Assembly (NCBI GenBank): GCA_022410635.1
Contig: JAJVDF010000046.1
Coordinates: 2,854,995-2,918,994, forward strand
Direction of reading: 5' to 3'
DNA: 64,000 nucleotides
Source: Tretioscincus oriximinensis
Lineage: Eukaryota > Chordata > Lepidosauria > Squamata > Gymnophthalmidae
Position 1 is the stretch's first letter; each line of letters starts with the position of its first letter. The position numbers and the translations under genes were made by a program. Positions 36,806 to 48,473 of the stretch are shown here, in pieces. The notes under the pieces are model-generated. The model was not told where the DNA came from and ran no database searches. It worked only from the letters and a program-made list of their open reading frames with translations.

Positions 36806-38610
36806 ATCAGGCCTCATATTATCCCATTCTTAATTGGACATGTGAAAAGACCCAGTGACCTGTATGAAAATAATCTAGGAAGTGGGGGAAAAGCACTTGT
36901 ATATGCATGCTAATACCTATAAACTACTTTAGAGCTGCTATTTAAATTTCTGGAGATGCAGCCAATGATCCTGGAGGGAAAAGAATGCAATTAAGGAGCA
37001 TTCAACATTTTGTATTAGAGAGTTGACATTTATTTTATTCCTGCTTAGTGTTTTTTTGGTCTGTCCTACAATAATTTCCCAAATAATATGACAGTTACTA
37101 CAGTTGTTTGAGACATAAAATCTTACTTATTCCACTATTTTTGACCAATCTGGAATAAAGTATGAGTGATCTAGAATCAAATATGGATATTCTGGAATAG
37201 AGCACTTCTGGGATGAGTTCTCATGAGGGTTGTAAGAAGCGTTTTTCAGAAATACAAACTGAATTAAATCCACTCTGGCATTTTCTTCCATTTCCAGCTC
37301 CATTTCATTTTCCACACAAAATTCACATTGGCTTCTGGAGTTAACTGTCACGTTGGCTGGATAATCTGTTTTCAGAAGGTCCTCTTCCCACACTCCACTC
37401 TGCTTTTTTTTTAAGCGCTCTCATTTTGTGTAAATCCATAAATACAAAAAAATTAATACAGATGTACAGATATTTAGTTTTGCAAAAAACTAGAACTCCA
37501 ACCCACACCCCTCCATTAAAAACCGCTGTTGCTTCCTCAGAGGATAAAACAAAATGGATAGAATGGAACACAGCAGCTACAGGCAGAGCTGCTTTGCCCA
37601 AATTGAGAGAAACTGCACCTGTGTCGCTTTTGAGGAAGAACTCTATTCCGGAAATGTGTAGTCTTGCAAACGATGCTTAGCAAAAGCACAAACACACCCT
37701 TTGGATTATAGGGAAACTATGTGCGCCCAGTGCAAAGTCACAGAGCTTTCACTTCCGTTTTTTCCCGTAGTGAGAATATAGGCCTGGAGTGCCATTTTCT
37801 CAAAAAAACCCAAGTAGCCAAATAGGCAAGCAACATATGGATGCAGATGAGAGTTACTCTTAAAATTTTCTAAGCACCTGTCTGTTTATATAATCTGCAA
37901 AAGTATATACTATAACCATGATTTTATTAAAATCACATCCTTAGAGATGATTACAGCAATATTAAGTAAGGAATGTTTTAAACATATGTAACCAAATTAA
38001 GAGATGCTGAAGAACTTCTGAGGTAACAGAGTTTAAATGTATAGTTGAAGAAAAAGGCAGACCTTGAATGAAAACTATCTGGTTTAAAATAACAAAGAGA
38101 TATGGATCATGGGATGAAAAGAGGAAGTGAAAAGGCTTTTCTTTGGCCTCCACTGTGATTATCTTATTCAAAGGGCTCAGCTTTTATTAGCTGCATTATT
38201 GCCCTTTGATTCTGATTAGAGAAAACTTCATCACAGCATAGACAAAGGCTGGCACCCTATTATTCATTGTCTGCAGCATCTTCAATGTGATCCGTATGGT
38301 TGAAGTCCTGAGATGAGGCAGCTATAGTTCCTTTTATCACAGTTTGATTTCTTACTGGTTAGCTAGGTGTCATTACAAAAATCAAACATCCTTTTTGTCA
38401 TTTCCATAAAAAGCAACACCTTCATAAAATATCTCTTGCCTAGCTTAATTTTTCTATAAAAGGTTTTGATTGTTAATTGTATAGTCAAATGACACACACC
38501 AAGTCTGCCTCCAGACATTACCTACCTATATCAGTATTTAGGAATATTAGGGGGGTAAACACTCTAAGAATTATTTCATATTAAGGCAACATAATCACTT
38601 TTCGCAAACC
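36806..38610. other. Non-coding stretch, nothing recognised
   Basis: Open frames of up to about 90 codons exist on both strands near 37.1-37.7 kb. They have no motifs I recognise and overlap each other in opposite directions, so none is called a gene. Confidence 0.4.
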
Positions 38611-39558
38611 CAAAATTGGGTGAGTGGGCATCAAAGTAGCAAATGCACTTCAATTTAAGCAAATGCAGTCATGTACATTGGGGCAAACAACCCCAACTAC
38701 TCCTATCACCTGATGATTACCAAGCTTTCTGTAACCGAGCAAGAAAGGATCTTGGGGTGCTGGTGGACATTTCAATGAAAATGTCAATCCAGTGTGCAGC
38801 AGCAGCAAAAAAGGAAAATTCCATGTTTGCGATAATTAGGAAAGGAATCAAAAACAAGTCAGCAAATTTTGTTTTGCCTCTTTATAAATCTGTGATGAGG
38901 CCACATTTGGAATACTGTCTTCAATTCTGGTCACCACATCTCAAGAGGGATATTGTGAAACTAGAGAAGGTGCAGAAAAGGGCAACAAAAATGATCAAGG
39001 GTCTGGAGCACCTCCCTTAGGAAGTCAGGCTGCAACGTCTGGGCCTCTTCAGCCTCGAAAGGCGACGTTTGAGAGGTGATCTGATTGAAGTGTACAAAAT
39101 CATGCATGGGATGGACAGGGTGAATAGAGAAAAATGTTTTCTCTATCACACAGCACTAGGACCAGAAGGCAGTACTTAAAACTGTTGGGTAGAAAAGTGA
39201 GAACAGACAAAGAAAAGTATTTTTTCACCCAGAGGGTCATCGGCCTGTGGAATTTACTTCCTGAAGAGGTAGTGGTAGCTAACAGCTTAGATAGTTTCAA
39301 GGCAGGACTAGACAGGTTTATGGACACCAAGGGTATAAACGGGTAGTAGGATGGATGTCTGGATGTTGCCTCCGGGATAGAGCAATACGCAGGAATCCTG
39401 AAATGCCATTTGCAGGGAGTCATGACAGGTGCATATTTTGCTTTCCTCTGTTCAGACTGCCCAGGTGCATCTGGTGGGCCTCTGTGTGACATAGAATGCT
39501 GGACTTGATGGACTGTGGCCTTATCCAGTATGGCTCTTCTTATGTTCTTATGGCTATT
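38611..39558 (+). mobile_element. CR1 LINE, 5'-truncated copy of the 16-20.6 kb subfamily
   Basis: The fragment begins inside the RT thumb region, at the same point as position 19675 of the longer copy. It continues through the C-terminal domain (LPLYKSVMRPHLEYC, QFWSPHLKRDIVKLEKVQK) and the whole 3' UTR to two TTCTTATG units near 39537-39552. Similarity to the longer copy is high by eye throughout. A stop at about 39018 and further frameshifts break the frame. A second short frame encodes the very C-terminus at 39134-39346. Confidence 0.9.
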
Positions 39559-40479
39559 TGACCCTGACTGGATACAGCCTGAAATTCTTAATTGGGTAAT
39601 CATTGAGTAAACCAGTTAGGAGGTCCCCAAACAATGAGCAGATTTAGGAATTTGTCAGGATTTTTCATTGGGTAAGCTTTCAAGCACCCAGACAGGACAG
39701 TATTTAGGCAAAATACAGCTACAGGTGGTAGTAAGAAAATATTAATATTTTTATTGCTTTTATTATTATAAAACCTGAAGTAGCTGAGGGAAGAGGGGGA
39801 GTAAAATAAATGAATACATAACAAAATAAGAAAGTAAATTAAAACAAGCAAATTATAGCCCATTGGTAAAATACAGCCAAAATAAAGCCTGCAAACAGAG
39901 TATATGGTAAGAAAACAGAATATTAATTTGTTATTTAAGCCGTATAACAATGTCTTCATAATCATGAGGTGTCTAGTTACAGTGTAGGACGATTTGCTTC
40001 ATCACCAAAGAACTTTCACATCCACTAAACACATTGATCAAAACCTACAAATTAAGATAAAGGCAAAAATGTATTAAAGCACAACGGCACTAGTTAGTTT
40101 ATCAGTGACATTTACTTTCCTTGTATTTTCAGCCTTGTGGTGCTTTTTCTTGTTTTTTTGTGAACTGGCTTCAGCTTGGTACTGTATCACTTATCGCTTT
40201 GCCAAGAAGACGGAAACATTAAGAATGTGTGTTGACTTTACTGGTCAGTGGCATCTGGTTCTGGATATCCGACAATTTCACCAGCATGAAATCCCTGGAT
40301 GTGCACTACTAACACATGCATGGTTGCTTTTTTCAGTGAATATGCATGTGCACTGTGGCGATTAAGATGACATGGCACAGAATATCTCACTACATACGCT
40401 TTGAGGCATGGTGGTGAAAAGGTTAAGAGAGACCAGAATTAGTGGCCTCATAAGTCAGCTGTGGAAAGGACTAAGTGCC
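39559..40479. other. Non-coding stretch with one unexplained open frame
   Basis: An open frame at 40105-40365 (86 codons, plus) starts with a hydrophobic segment and contains KKTETLRMCVDF, which faintly recalls Gypsy RT wording. Nothing else in it supports that, so it is left unassigned. Confidence 0.35.
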
Positions 40480-40945
40480 CTCTACTTTTCTCAACCTCAG
40501 CCAACCTAACTGTTCAAAAGCAAGTAATTGCAAGAAGAAGAAATGGGTTTTATATCCCACTTTTCTCACCAGAAGGGAATCAAAGTGGCTTACAAAGTTA
40601 TTTTTCCCCCAAAGGCTTACATTCTATTTTCCCACAAGGCTGTGGTGGTGCCCATTTATCTAGTTGCAGTCGGTTGCAATTGCTTGCAATTCTTGCTTTT
40701 GAATAGCTGGCTATAGCTGCAGGCTAGTAGAAGACCCTCATCCCTCCCTATGTCCAACACAGGGCATCAAAACCCGATTTCTTAGATGAGAGACCATCTC
40801 CTTAGCAACTGTGCCATTCACGGCTGTAGATTAATAGGTACCACCACAATATGATGGGGGAAGATAACTTGGGCAAAAAATAGTTGTAAGCTGCTCTGAG
40901 TCCCTTTGGGTGAGAAGAGTGGGGTATAAAAGCCCAATTATTATT
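40480..40945 (+). mobile_element. tRNA-type SINE with L2-like tail, split by another SINE
   Basis: The left part (about 40495-40540, CCTCAGCCAACC...AGCAAGTAATTGC) and the right part (about 40826-40945, GATTAATAGGTACCACCAC to GTAAGCTGCTCTGAGTCCCT and GGGGTATAAAAG) line up with the two halves of the uninterrupted copy at 59985-60178. Between them sits a minus-strand SINE. The tail GCTGCTCTGAG...TATAAAA is of the L2/SINE type. Confidence 0.6.
40541..40826 (-). mobile_element. SINE of the same family, inserted in reverse
   Basis: On the minus strand the head (about 40826 to 40760) contains an A-box-like TGGCACAGTTG (40806-40816) and a degenerate B-box region (GGGTTTTGATGCC). The body with AACTAGATAAATGGGCACC follows, then the tail GTAAGCCACTTTGATTCCCT, GGGATATAAAACC and a run of CTT at 40541-40552. 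Body and tail match the copies at 40826-40945 and 59985-60178. RNA polymerase III would transcribe such elements, and L2 reverse transcriptase would be expected to copy them. Confidence 0.65.
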
Positions 40946-41099
40946 CATTTTCTACATCGAGTAAAAGTAAAGAATATCTTTTTTTCACCTTGTCCTAACT
41001 CTAGGATGACATGAGTGCTGCCAAACCGTATGGCCATTGCACCATTCTAGCATTAGGAAAGCATGTGGGTGCACCCTAAGTATAGAAGTGTGCTTCATG

Positions 41100-41298
41100 T
41101 AGGCTGACCAGATGACCCATTTTGGGGGGGTTGAAAACCTGGGTTTGGTGTGCTTCCTGGTTTTTTCTGAGGAAATTTTTTTTCAAAAAAAGATTTTTAC
41201 TGAGGATTTTTTTAAAAAAAAATCCTCAAAAAAACCCGGGAAGCACCCCAAAATTAGGTTTTAAACCCCCCCNAAAAAGGGGTCATCTAGTCAGCCTA
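41100..41298. mobile_element. Foldback MITE with 7-8 bp target duplication
   Basis: TAGGCTGACCAGATGACCC at the left end and its inverted counterpart (GGGTCATCTAGTCAGCCTA without the first G) at the right end bracket about 200 bases. The interior is itself palindromic, with T-rich and A-rich arms around 41205. Direct repeats CTTCATG(T) lie immediately outside (41093-41100 and 41299-41306). No coding capacity. The termini and 7-8 base duplication fit a hAT-like non-autonomous element. Confidence 0.7.
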
Positions 41299-43167
41299 CT
41301 TCATGTGTGTTGTAAAATATCATTCAAAGCTGCCTCTAATGCTGATTAAAGAAAGTGTACATTATTATTTCCAGCAAAAAGTCATCTAGTCCTAAGCAGC
41401 AGCATCCTTCTAATGCTGTGCAGCTGATGTCATTATTGGTGCCTCAAAATAAATCAAAATCCTATATGAGTTAAGGATGCATGATTTTTACAGCCGACCA
41501 TTCTGTTCACAGTCAAAAGTGTGGCACACAGAAATTAAAAGGAATAGTGCAGAGGGAAGCTGTTTGAGATCAGCTTAGAGAGCATGGTACGTATTTGGCT
41601 GAAACATCAGAATCAAAGTCTCCCATTGGGTCTATATTTCTCCTTTTGTATTCAGAGGAATTCTGTTCTTTATTATAAATATATACATACCAACCAGATC
41701 CATTTTATTCTTGCTCTCCAAGCCAATTTGTTGTCTTCTTGGCCAAAATTACATTATTTTCATATTTGTCTTTGCAGTTGTATCCCAAAGCATATTATTT
41801 TACTTAGAATGCCAATATTAAGTGTGTCATGGTTTCAATAGCATTAATCAACTGTTTCCTTGAAAAACATATTAGAATTGCTCTTTCTTCTGGAATGGAT
41901 GGTATCTAAATATGCATGATCCATTGGAACAACTAGGAAATTGCTTCTGAATGTGCGAATTATGATTAGCGATGCAGAACAACCATGATTTTCTCCAAGT
42001 CTGTCACTTTTAAATATCTTGAAAAGGATTTTTTACCCTTTCTCATTTTGTCAGTAGATCTTGCAATAATTCAAAGCAGCGTATCATTTTAGAATTTTCA
42101 ATTTGACCCTCTGCTTTATAATGTCCTCATTTTGCTAACCCATTTTTTTTATTTCAGAGCTCTTGAGATTCATTAATTGCTACACGACCAGATGAGTCTC
42201 CTCGCGCAAGATATTTATTTAATTTATTAAATTTGCACTCTACCTTTCAGCAAAAAAAAAAAAATGGAATATGAGATAGGTTTCAAAAATCCTGAAAAAA
42301 ATATGGACAAAATAGAACTATAAAATAAAAATGTAAAAATTAATTTGAACATTGTTAAAATTAACTTAAAATAGCAAATGGTACCACACATAAGAATAGA
42401 AGAAATATTCTATTTGGTGGCAGCCATGGTGGAATTTGGAATAGAATCCAGGGAAAAAGGGATTTTAAATATAGTGTTTATGAGTCAAGACAAATAAATA
42501 TTGACGGTGCACAAGGTAATTGCTTTCGTAAGATAGTGTACCATCAGTAAAAGAAAATTAAAGTCAGAATCATGAGCTATAGAACTGGGTATGGTAGTGA
42601 ATCTGGATTAAAACAACAAAGTCTGATCTAAAAGTTGCCATAAAGTGAACCAAGCAATACAGGAAATACAAGAAACAGCATTTGTGTATACATAAGAAGC
42701 TTTATTTGATAGAATTGGATGGAAACCAGGGCACTTAGGATTACTGTGTGGAAGTTGAGTGGTCAAGCAGGCAGAGGGTCCATCCAAGGAAAGGCCCTGC
42801 AAATACTGGTTAGGCCTTGGTCTTCGTACCGTTTAATAAGAGAGGTGTATCTCTTTAAGGCATATCGCAATTTATTGATTCTGATGTGCTAGCTGTGAAT
42901 AATTCCTTAAAGGGACAATGCTTGCTGAGACTATTCTGTTATCAGTTATCCATTATTATTTACCTCAGATTTTGTACTCAATAAATCTTTATTTGTTGTT
43001 TATTTTGAAAGAGTTATTTTGTTTTATTTCACAAACCACTGGTGGCTTGAGTACCTGAGCCTTGGTTAGTGGTCACCACATTATTGCAGTTGGCAATCTG
43101 CAACAAATAAACAATCACATATTTGTCACAAGGGTTTGTAGAAAATTCTATACAATACTGCTGTCTT
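41299..43167. other. Non-coding stretch with a possible L2 tail
   Basis: At about 42213-42260 a TTTATTTAATTTATTAAA run followed by CACTCTACCTTTCAGC looks like a diverged minus-strand L2 tail. The AT-rich piece at 42.9-43.1 kb has an AATAAA and could be part of an LTR, but no partner LTR was seen. Confidence 0.35.
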
Positions 43168-43446
43168 ACATATTTATTTACATTTATATTCCACCCTATA
43201 CCCAAATATTCCCTCTATCTTTTTCTTAGAGGAGGCCATCCACCAGGGCAACCAAGACAGTTTCCGTGCCATGACCAGGCTTGAAGCCAGATTGGAATGG
43301 GTCCAGATAACCAGTATCCTCCAAACATACTTGCAATTGTGTATACACCACTCTGCCTTGCCCAGGGAGGGTATGTTGGCTACTGGGCAATAGGTGTTTG
43401 GATCGTCTGGATCCAGGGAAGGCTTCTTCAGGAATATATTGTACTA
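43168..43446 (-). mobile_element. L2 copy with large internal deletion
   Basis: On the minus strand, 43446 to 43225 encodes the RT start (LKKPSLDPDDPNTYCPVAN, then SNLASSLVMARKLSWLP with shifts). The sequence then jumps straight to the L2 3' end, with GGGTATAGGGTGGAATATA and a TAAATAAATATG tail at 43168-43190. About 1.2 kb of RT and 3' UTR that the 8.0-9.5 kb copy retains between these points is absent. Confidence 0.7.
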
Positions 43447-44673
43447 GTTAGAATATGAACAAAACCAGTCACATATAAAGATTGACCCATGAACTCTTGT
43501 CCAATAGCTCACACAAATCTAATGGAAGCCATTTTACCTTGTGGCTCTTATGGCCTACACCATGTGTATGCTTCTATGCCTTTGGGTAAGCATTCTTACC
43601 GTCTTGAGATATTTTTTATTGTACAAAAAATTTGGGTAAACTAGACAAAATAAGACTTAAAATTCATCACTTTATCTGTAGAACATAACAGGTTTCACCC
43701 CTTCACCTTCTGTGTACACTTTCAATTTAATTTGTTCTAGAGATTAATTTATATGTCTCCATAGTTAAACTTTTAAAAAAATACTACTGGTATTCAGAAG
43801 TTGATGCAGATGCTTGCATATTAATTTTTTGAGTAATTAAGTCAAAACAGATGGTTTGTTTGCAGCCTTTTTATAATATTGCTCAATTTTATTTTGAATC
43901 ATTAATGATAGCCATAAAATGGAACAACGAAGCACAGAAATCAAATTGGAAAACTTGGATAGCCAATGATAAACAATGCTTATATTACCCAAGCCAATAA
44001 AAATTAAATAGTAAAACACAGAAAACATAACTGTCAAATTATTTATCGGGCTTCGCTTCACATAAATATTTTAGAACATTGGTGGTATATAACAGGTGCA
44101 GTTGTCAATATGGCTCTGTGAATCAAGGCATTTAGAGATAAAAGCAAATCAGTCAACCCCAGAATTGTTGACAGTCAGAAATTGCTAAAAAAATAAAGCA
44201 TTAGATGTTCCTGCCTTTATTTTTATTCATGGCTGAGGAACTTTTGATTTCTTAAATTGATATGACCCATGCCCACTAAAGAAACGAAAGCATTACCTTC
44301 TCTTTATCAACATCATCTTTAAAACAGTCTTGAGATATAAAATAGATTGGACCCATGAACATTTCTTGAGTAATTGCAGTCAACATTTTTTAAAAGTCCA
44401 TGGGGCATGACAAAATGTAAAGGATAATGGGAAATCCAGTTTGGTAACAATTGGGGAAGCATAAGTAAGCCAGCTTTGCTAAGAATATTTTTTCACACTT
44501 ACCTTCAAAAAATAATCTCTATATATGAATAGTTTCTAGTCTCATCTGCAGGCTGAGAAGACTGTTTCCTGCCTATTACACTTTTCAGAGGCTGAAGAAC
44601 TGAATATTCAGACAGAGACTATATTCTCTGGCCTTCTGTATTCTACATGCCCTAATCATTGTGATTGCATTGA
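43447..44673. other. AT-rich non-coding stretch
   Basis: Nothing was recognised. On the minus strand a segment at 44504-44548 is flanked by good splice signals, but all three frames contain stops, so it is not a coding exon. Confidence 0.4.
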
Positions 44674-45935
44674 AACTTATCATGTGACATATTCAACACA
44701 GTTTTAAATCTATCTACTGAGAGGAAAACATTGAAATCATGGTTAACACCACTAAATGCCACCTACAAAAGGTGGAAAACAAATTGGAGATTATTGGTCA
44801 GTGACTGGCGACACGTAGCTTCCACCACAGCCTTAAACGCCACAGGAGACCAAAAATTAAATCAATATTTAGAAATATTAAAATCTAACAATTATAAATC
44901 TTTAAGAGATTTAATTGACCATGATGGCAATTCAGTGGACATGACAATTTTAAGAAACCTGACACAAAATAGGGGACAGAACTATTGGCTGCAAGAACGG
45001 TCAATACAACATCAGTTAAGTACTCGAGAATTGAAAAACATCATGACAGGAAAATCTAATTTAGAAATAGTGATACAAAAACTGTTGAGAGGGGAGAGGA
45101 AATTGGTTAAAATAATATATATTATCGTGACTCACAGATATAATAATTCAACAATCATTTCTGAATTTTGGTGGACGGAATTCCCCCAGCTAAATCAAAT
45201 TTGGCCTCAATGGGTAAAAATATTCCTAGAATTTAGAGACACTAGGCTCAGGGAGACAGAATTAAAAAAAATCTCCAGATGGTACCGTGCCCCTGTTCAA
45301 CTGGCACACATAACTAGAATATCACCTCTATGCTGGCACGGATGTGGCAACAGGGGCACGTATTTGCACATGTGGGCGTACTGCCCCTTGGTAACAAGAT
45401 TTTGGGGAAAAATTAGAGCGGAGTTAAAATTGATCACAGATGTGTCTATCCCGGATTCTACTGTGATATGGTTATTTGGATTATCGGAATTTATCAATAC
45501 TAGCAAACAGAACAAATTCTGTATAGATTATGGTATTTTAGCCGGCCATATGGTCATAGTTAAAGGATGGAAAACTCATCAGAATTGGACTATGGACCAG
45601 TGGTGGCACTACCTTATTGAGTTCATGACCTTCGACGTCCTACAATGGAAAAGATTACACTCCATCGGGATCGACATTAAGCCGCACTGGGCCATAAAAT
45701 GGCAAAGACTAATCACCTACGGCTCAACCACAAATGCCCACATACTTTTGAAAGAAACCATAAAGATGTTCCTTGAACAACGTTGGATTCTGTAATATAT
45801 TTGTAATTTATCATTTCAAAACTATAATTTTGGATTGTATCATTCTATGGGGTGGAAGGGGGTGGAGGGGATTCCATAAGTTGACGTTATTGTTATATGA
45901 TTTTGTGTTATTATTAAAAATAATAATAAAAAAAG
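44674..45935 (+). mobile_element. L1 LINE, 3' fragment
   Basis: The fragment holds the C-terminal region of L1 ORF2, a short 3' UTR (45796 to about 45915) and an A-rich end (AATAATAATAAAAAAAG at about 45919-45935). The 5' truncation is estimated between about 44674 and 44731. L1 is present in squamates but is rarer here than L2 and CR1. Confidence 0.8.
44731..45795 (+). pseudogene. L1 ORF2 C-terminal domain, uninterrupted frame
   Basis: A frame of 354 codons runs without stop or N to TAA at 45793-45795. It has no ATG start and opens further upstream (to about 44674), as expected of a 5'-truncated ORF2. The middle contains the L1 cysteine motif C-x3-C-x7-H-x4-C at 45331-45384 (CWHGCGNRGTYLHMWAYC), preceded by RWYRAPVQLAHI and followed by CPLVTRFWGKIRAEL. 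This domain binds element RNA in L1. The endonuclease and RT palm are missing. The lack of disabling changes in more than 1 kb suggests a younger insertion than the other elements here. Confidence 0.8.
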
Positions 45936-48214
45936 AACACTGTTATAACAAAATTCACAATGTAAAATCAATTAAAATGTCCTGTGCGAACACCATTGAG
46001 AGCAATATAAAAATGCCCCTACTGCTAAAAACTTCACTGTAGTGAAAGTTTCAGTGTAACAAACTGATTTCCATGTCCCTGCCTATTCTGTAAGACCCTG
46101 TTATAATGAATTGAAGTTGAAGAGTAACAGAGCATTCAGTATAGAGTAAGATTTTTAAAACCACAGCAAAGATCTTTAAACCACCAATGAATGGCAGGAT
46201 TAAATCCCCAGAATCCAATGGATGATTGGGACAATGATTGGGTCCTATGTAAATTAAATATATTTACTCTGTTGAGACGGAAGGTAGCAAGGGAAAGCAA
46301 TTTGCAAGAAAAGGCAGCAAGTCATTTTTACAATGTTTTTTTATGTTTACAAGTGTGTTAAGACTGAAGGAACCTAGGTTGTCCCCAATGAGCCTCATTC
46401 TGGGGGTATCTCCGAATGGAAGCCTGACATATACATATAAGACTATGATAGGCTCTGAATGGAGCCTGTTGTAGTCTAAAGTGCCATATGGATGCCCAAG
46501 CTTCCTGAGATGCAGACCAGAATAAGACAGGGTCTTATAATTGCTTTTGCAATGGTTTGGGGGGATTTACAAGTGCATTAAAGTCACTTTTGCAATGGTT
46601 TGGGGTGTTTGTAAGAGAGCTAGCAGACTGTCCTGCTATACAGATGCCATCTTCCTGCTCCTCCTAATGTATTTTCTCTACTTCAGGCCATAATGATCCA
46701 ACAGTACAGGATAATTGAGGACTACTTAAAATCAATCCATGCAAGGTAAATTTGACATGAATTTTAAAAATGCCTTTGAAGTGATTGGGGCATAGTGAAG
46801 TAATTAGCCATGTGATTTAGCAATGTGAATCATCTGTTCCTGCTAATTTCTTGGATTATTCCTCAATCAAAGTGTGGAAAGCTCCTAAAACAAAGATTAC
46901 TTCTTCATTTGGGGGACAGGACGGTTGGCTTTCTCCGAGCATGGTGGTGTTATTTTCTGTGGCATCTTCATGCATGGTAAGAAGGAACAATCCTGAAATG
47001 GAGGCATCTCTGTGAAGACTTGCATTGGAAAATGGCTTGCATCATCACTTCTAAGGCATCCACTGCTGCAGAAAATAGAAACAGACAGCATCCCCAGTGG
47101 TGGAAGAAATGGACATGAAAACTGTGTCAATCAGCACTGGCTGCAAATTTATTCCAAATGGAAAATGGAGTGGTGACATGCTGATTGAATGGGGTTGGGG
47201 CAGAACATGGTTGCAATTGTAGATTAATACAATTTGTGTTAACTTTGCACTGGTGATGGCTTTTGTCAGCAGTTTTGATATCCCCATTGCTGCTCCAGTA
47301 CAGGAAACTCACTGCTGGCAAATGGCAAAAGCAACAACGGCAGAAGATCCACAGAGATCTTTGTTGTTGCCATGGAGGCTGAATCTTGAGGTGTTTCTAG
47401 CTTCGCTAGAAGCNAGAAGACTCCCAGGGATCCCCACCCTGGTTTTATGCAAGTGAAAATTTGTGAACAAAACAGGGATTTTCTTTTTTAAAATCCACGC
47501 CACCTGCATCAGGTCATTCAGTGCATGGCTTGGCTTGTGCTTCTTCACTGCTTTGTAAAGCTGCTAAAATGGGACTGAAATGGGACGGTAAAGGAAGGAG
47601 GGCAGCAAAATGAATTTAGATTAACTTTCCTGTTCTCTAAACTGCTTCTTTCCCCCCCCTGCTGGGATGGAACCTCAGAGTGGAAGAGGGTATCTTGTCA
47701 GGATAATAAAAAGCTATATTCTGATAAGTGAAGATAGGGCCTCTGAGGTTTCATTTAGATATAGTTTAATTATTCTGCTGTTTTTAGATATTTCCAGAAT
47801 AACGCACTCCCAGGGATGCTTTATCTGAGAATATCCATGTCTTATTCCAGAATATAAAAAATCTTAATAGAGTAAGTGATCAAGATCTGAATGCAACCTG
47901 AGTCAGGTTTGCACTTTTATTTTTCTTTTAGTTTCTTTTCCCTTTTTAAATTTGTTTTGATCTCCAAGGATTTATTTTTGTCTTTAACAATATTTTACAA
48001 AATTCAGAATAATTTAGAAAAAAATCACAAAATTCAATTACTGTATAGTAAATAAATTGATGAATATTTATTTTGGCCAGTGCTCAGACAAAAAAGTTAA
48101 AGATCAGGGAACCAGGGAGGAATATTATTGCAAAGGTAAATAAATATTTTTTCCAAATGTCTTCTTATTCATTATTTTCAATTTTTACAATTTATAAACA
48201 GATAGATACAAACA
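45936..48214. other. Non-coding stretch with one exon candidate
   Basis: It holds a roughly 45-base imperfect tandem duplication around 46538-46625 (units with TTTTGCAATGGTTTGGGG) and the exon-like segment at 46687-46745. No transposon was recognised. Confidence 0.4.
46687..46745 (+). other. Candidate internal exon (low confidence)
   Basis: The acceptor TTTTCTCTACTTCAG precedes 59 bases and the donor GTAAAT follows CAAG. Only one of the three frames is open and reads AIMIQQYRIIEDYLKSIHA. The length is short and the protein is not recognised. No neighbouring exon was found to extend it. Confidence 0.2.
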
Positions 48215-48473
48215 GGGAGCTAGTTTAGTGTAGTGGTTAGAGTATTGGACTCTTATCTGGTAGTCTCCCAGTTCGATTCCCCACTCTTCCATGAAAGCCA
48301 GATGGATGATCTTGGGCCAGTCACAGGTCTTTAGAACTCTCTCAACCCCACCTACTTCTGTTGTGTCTATTGTGAAAAAAGCAACAAAAGCTATATGTCC
48401 CACCCTTTAGTTGACCGCCCTGAGACATTCGGGTATAAGGCGGGGTATAAGTACAAATAAATAAATAAAGACG
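48215..48473 (+). mobile_element. tRNA-derived SINE with L2-type 3' tail
   Basis: The head has an RNA polymerase III A box TAGTGTAGTGG (48226-48236) and a B box GTTCGATTCC (48271-48280) at tRNA-like spacing. The body contains CTTGGGCCAGTCACAG. The tail CCGCCCTGAGACATTCGGGTA, then GCGGGGTATAAGTACAAATAA, matches the L2 3' end at 9440-9498 and the minus-strand L2 tails. Possible target duplications TAGATACAAACA (48203-48214) and TAGATGTAAACA (48474-48485) differ at two positions. Such chimaeric SINEs are mobilised by the LINE whose tail they carry. Confidence 0.85.

Noticed and set aside
37127..37680. Opposed open frames of about 85-90 codons
   Set aside because: They overlap in opposite directions and show no family motif, so neither can be supported as a gene.
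40105..40365. Open frame with KKTETLRMCVDF resembling Gypsy RT
   Set aside because: Only about a dozen residues resemble RT. The remainder does not, and there is no neighbouring protease, gag or RT core.
42900..43110. Possible LTR end with AATAAA and T-rich sequence
   Set aside because: No matching second LTR, primer-binding site or internal coding sequence was found nearby.
44504..44548. Minus-strand exon with strong acceptor and donor
   Set aside because: All three frames contain a stop, so it cannot be an internal coding exon.
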